Shown piece after piece: positions 6,291 through 6,363 of a DNA stretch of 6,363 nucleotides. Positions within the stretch are counted from its first letter, which is position 1; each line of letters starts with the position of its first letter. Location: assembly GCA_937864935.1 (NCBI GenBank), contig CALMDN010000493.1, positions 1 to 6,363 of the forward strand, written 5' to 3'. Both the position numbers and the translations under genes were made by a program. This stretch comes from an uncultured Bacteroidales bacterium (GTDB lineage Bacteria; Bacteroidota; Bacteroidia; Bacteroidales; Lentimicrobiaceae). The notes beneath the pieces were generated by a model. The model worked only from the letters and a program-made list of their open reading frames with translations. It made no database searches and was not told the DNA's origin.

Positions 6291-6363
6291 ATGCCAATAT
6301 TAACATCGTCAAAAGTACTCATTACCGGAGGAGCCGGATTCATCGGTTCAAACCTGGCTGAAG
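6291..6363 (+). CDS. NAD-dependent epimerase/dehydratase (extended SDR), N-terminus only
   Basis: Only 24 codons are visible before the right edge. They read from an ATG at 6291 and contain KVLITGGAGFIGSNLAE. This is the first strand and glycine-rich GxxGxxG loop (GGAGFIG) of an extended short-chain dehydrogenase/reductase Rossmann fold, which binds NAD. Proteins starting like this are usually nucleotide-sugar epimerases or dehydratases such as GalE, WbpP or RmlB types, working in cell-surface polysaccharide synthesis. The exact member cannot be told from this fragment. It lies 33 nt after the DUF4340 gene on the same strand with no visible terminator between them, so it may be co-transcribed, although its function looks unrelated to GldFG. 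Confidence 0.85.
   Translation, partial: MPILTSSKVLITGGAGFIGSNLAE

Overview
The window suggests a member of the phylum Bacteroidota. It carries the gliding-motility ABC-transporter genes gldF and gldG. Its genes lack clear Shine-Dalgarno sequences and have A-rich leaders. Several intergenic sites match the Bacteroidota -7 promoter element TAnnTTTG. The base composition looks close to even G+C, which by eye is more like Bacteroidia or Marinilabiliales-type lineages than low-GC Flavobacteriia. I cannot place it further than phylum with confidence.

The left part (1-1568) reads leftwards. From right to left it holds a small Dabb (stress-responsive A/B barrel) protein, a small Cys-lipidated lipoprotein, a small HExxH zinc-metallopeptidase-like protein and, after a 169-nt gap, the start of a signal-peptide or membrane-anchored protein that runs off the window's left edge. 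The first three are closely spaced (45 and 18 nt) and probably form one transcript started by a TAnnTTTG element at 1585-1592. The edge gene has its own perfect -7 match at 190-197.

The right part (1694-6363) reads rightwards. It holds a DUF62/SAM hydroxide adenosyltransferase-fold protein with its own well-formed promoter, then gldF, gldG and a DUF4340 membrane-anchored protein as a tight operon (gaps of 15 and 29 nt), then the first 24 codons of an extended SDR nucleotide-sugar epimerase/dehydratase. GldF is the membrane permease and GldG the auxiliary periplasm-facing subunit of the GldAFG transporter. The ATPase gene gldA is not in this window. The conserved position of the DUF4340 protein suggests it works with GldFG at the inner membrane.

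I see no sign of a mobile element, CRISPR array, RNA gene or phage. Most of the window is recognisable Bacteroidota core or lineage-specific content. The points most worth a second look are the DUF62 protein, in which all three residues of the described SAM-hydrolase triad are replaced, the lipoprotein/metallopeptidase pair, and the inverted repeats between the divergent promoters.
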